7,029 nt of DNA. It comes from Bacteroidales bacterium UBA6445 (lineage in GTDB: Bacteria > Bacteroidota > Bacteroidia > Bacteroidales > UBA932). The notes beneath the pieces are model-generated. The model was not told where the DNA came from and did not search any database. It saw nothing but the letters and a program-made list of their open reading frames with translations. This document shows, in pieces, positions 6,101 to 7,029 of this stretch; position 1 is the first letter of the stretch, and each line of letters begins with the position of its first letter. The position numbers were made by a program, and so were the translations under genes. The DNA lies in the NCBI GenBank assembly GCA_002439585.1, contig DJOF01000007.1, positions 1-7,029 of the forward strand, given 5' to 3'.

Positions 6101-6108
6101 AGGGAGGA
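6101..6108 (+). promoter_or_regulatory. Strong Shine-Dalgarno of the DUF5119 gene
   Basis: AGGGAGGA ends seven bases before the ATG at 6115. A purine-rich site this good is unusual in Bacteroidetes. It fixes the start at 6115 rather than at the in-frame TTG at 6049, which overlaps the preceding gene. Confidence 0.7.
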
Positions 6109-6114
6109 AATAGA

Positions 6115-6744
6115 ATGAAAAGCAACCGACATATATTCCTTACATATTTGGCTTGTGTGACCGCCATAGTATTCGTATCATGTGTGAAAGACAAGCTCTA
6201 TGACACAGCACATCCAGACCGTGGGGCGGTTGTCGTAACCACTGACTGGAGTGGAAAGAGCACAGAGGCGGACATACCACAAGCATACACCTTGCGCATC
6301 GATGGGAGAGAACAAAACGCGAGCGCGGCAACCAATGTGTTCGCCGCGCTGCTCGCGCCCGGTGACTACAACCTGACGGTGTACAATTCCCCAGAGGGAA
6401 TTAGTATCGACGGAAACAAGACAACGGTGAATCTGGTGGATCTGACGGGTGCTATAGAGCCGCATCCCGGCTACCTCTTCGCCTCGTACCAGGGCATCAG
6501 CGTCGCGGCGGACGACACACTGCACGTCACCACCCCGATGAGTCAATACGTACGCAGGCTCGACATAGAACTGACCGCCACCGAAGGTGACTACAGCCGA
6601 GTACAATCTGCTACGGCAACGCTCTCCGGTGTGGCTTCGGCAGCGGATATGGCAACAGGTGACCGGAGTGCAGCGGCACAAGTAATAAACGCTTTCAGGC
6701 AAGAGGGCAACAAGTTCACGCTTGAACCAGTATGTATTTTGTAA
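6115..6744 (+). CDS. DUF5119-family lipoprotein, C-terminally truncated
   Basis: The frame encodes 209 residues. A lipoprotein signal peptide ends FVSC with Cys23 as the lipidated residue. The body matches the start of DUF5119 proteins: RGAVVVTTDWSGKS (about 36-49), a strand-rich segment with LAPGDYNLTVYNSPEGISI, then PHPGYLFASYQGISVAADD, TPMSQYVRRLDIEL and SATATLSGVASAADMATG. Family members run to roughly 290-320 residues and continue after the 'GNKF' strand with further beta-strands. Here GNKFTLEP is followed by VCIL and a stop, and the sequence turns AT-rich at the same place, so about a third of the protein appears to be missing. Relatives are surface-anchored components encoded between DUF3575 and Mfa2/FimB-fimbrillin genes. 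With the C-terminus and the downstream genes gone, function is doubtful. It may be better called a pseudogene. Confidence 0.75.
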   Translation: MKSNRHIFLTYLACVTAIVFVSCVKDKLYDTAHPDRGAVVVTTDWSGKSTEADIPQAYTLRIDGREQNASAATNVFAALLAPGDYNLTVYNSPEGISIDGNKTTVNLVDLTGAIEPHPGYLFASYQGISVAADDTLHVTTPMSQYVRRLDIELTATEGDYSRVQSATATLSGVASAADMATGDRSAAAQVINAFRQEGNKFTLEPVCIL

Positions 6745-6761
6745 GTGTCTGTAAATCAAAA

Positions 6762-6803
6762 GGAACTTTATGACATCAAACAGAATTGATACCATAAAGT
6801 TCC
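6762..6803 (-). terminator. Intrinsic terminator of the minus-strand gene
   Basis: A perfect 11-bp inverted repeat, GGAACTTTATG (6762-6772) and CATAAAGTTCC (6793-6803), encloses a second 5-bp stem, ATCAA/TTGAT (6775-6779 and 6786-6790), with a 6-nt loop and a 2-by-2 internal loop. Read on the minus strand it is followed directly by TTTTGATTT, so it fits a Rho-independent terminator for the XRE-like gene whose stop lies 63 bases earlier. On the plus strand no T-run follows. Confidence 0.75.
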
Positions 6804-6865
6804 CGTTGGTTGCTAGAAATCAATCTTGCGTTGTTTATATCCAAAAATGAATTGCTTGCTGCAAA

Positions 6866-7029
6866 TTAGCGATTAACATCCATTAACTTTGCTTTTGCGG
6901 TATCAATTGCAGTAAGTTTCAATTCATCTTCACCCTCTAAATCACTTAGAATTTTGTCGGCAAGCCAAAGAGTGAGCATTTCCTTTTCATCTACATTGAA
7001 GTACTTCGCCATTTGAATTACTTGGCTTC
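6866..7029 (-). CDS. C-terminal end of an XRE-type regulator (partial)
   Basis: An open frame enters from the right edge on the minus strand and ends in TAA at 6868-6866. The visible part (53 residues) starts SQVIQMAKYFNVDEKEMLTL and goes on WLADKILSDLEGEDE, then LKLTAIDTAKAKLMDV. The string 'V..MAKYFNVDEKE.LTLWLADKI' is what follows the helix-turn-helix in a family of small XRE-type repressors in Bacteroidetes. From memory, some of these sit beside DNA methyltransferase or restriction genes. The DNA-binding part lies outside the window. Met at 7012-7010 could serve as a start but would leave only the tail, so a longer gene is preferred. The base composition is more AT-rich than in the fimbrial genes, and orientation is opposite to them. 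Confidence 0.6.
   Translation of the reverse strand, partial: SQVIQMAKYFNVDEKEMLTLWLADKILSDLEGEDELKLTAIDTAKAKLMDVNR

Noticed and set aside
6178..6795. Long minus-strand frame opposite the DUF5119 gene
   Set aside because: It is antisense to a recognisable lipoprotein gene and its Cys/Arg/His-rich product looks like a shadow of GC-rich codons.
6762..6803. Inverted repeat as a transposon end or recombinase site
   Set aside because: Both arms are adjacent rather than flanking an element, and the T-run on the minus strand makes it a good terminator.

Overview
The window looks like chromosomal DNA of a gut or oral Bacteroidales species (Bacteroides, Phocaeicola, Prevotella or a relative). Evidence: promoter elements of the Bacteroidetes type (TTTG, 20-bp spacer, TAnnTTTG), mostly weak or absent Shine-Dalgarno sequences, a serine-type sulfatase, a remnant of a hybrid two-component sensor, and a DUF3575/DUF5119 surface-protein locus. 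No rRNA, tRNA, CRISPR array or transposase is visible.

Left part (1-584): no intact gene. The minus strand carries a decayed XRE/HipB-like antitoxin gene (about 248-490) with an in-frame amber codon and a frame break. Beyond it lies a small cluster of 16-bp repeats (95-154).

Centre-left (534-3492): a good sigma-ABfr-type promoter drives an exported lactonase-family beta-propeller lipoprotein (585-1766). A 55-codon stub of a hybrid two-component (HTCS) sensor follows (1859-2026). Next is an intact secreted sulfatase with a Ser-type formylglycine motif (2082-3425) and a strong hairpin. Sulfatase plus HTCS stub suggests the wreck of a sulfated-glycan utilisation locus that has lost its regulator.

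Centre-right (3640-6744): a second functional block. It has a seven-helix membrane protein ending in an AraC-type DNA-binding domain (3699-4832), three copies of a 13-bp direct repeat that may be its operator (4849-4903), an OmpA-like plus DUF3575 outer-membrane protein (5027-6097) and a DUF5119 lipoprotein (6115-6744). These families normally lead into Mfa2/FimB and fimbrillin genes. Here the DUF5119 gene is cut short.

Right end (about 6725-7029): AT-rich DNA with a minus-strand intrinsic terminator and the 3' end of an XRE-type regulator gene. It appears to have replaced the end of the DUF5119 gene and the rest of the fimbrial locus, so this is probably a recombination or insertion junction. 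I do not see a complete new system in the window. The best leads are the membrane-bound AraC regulator with its repeat array and the junction at the right end.
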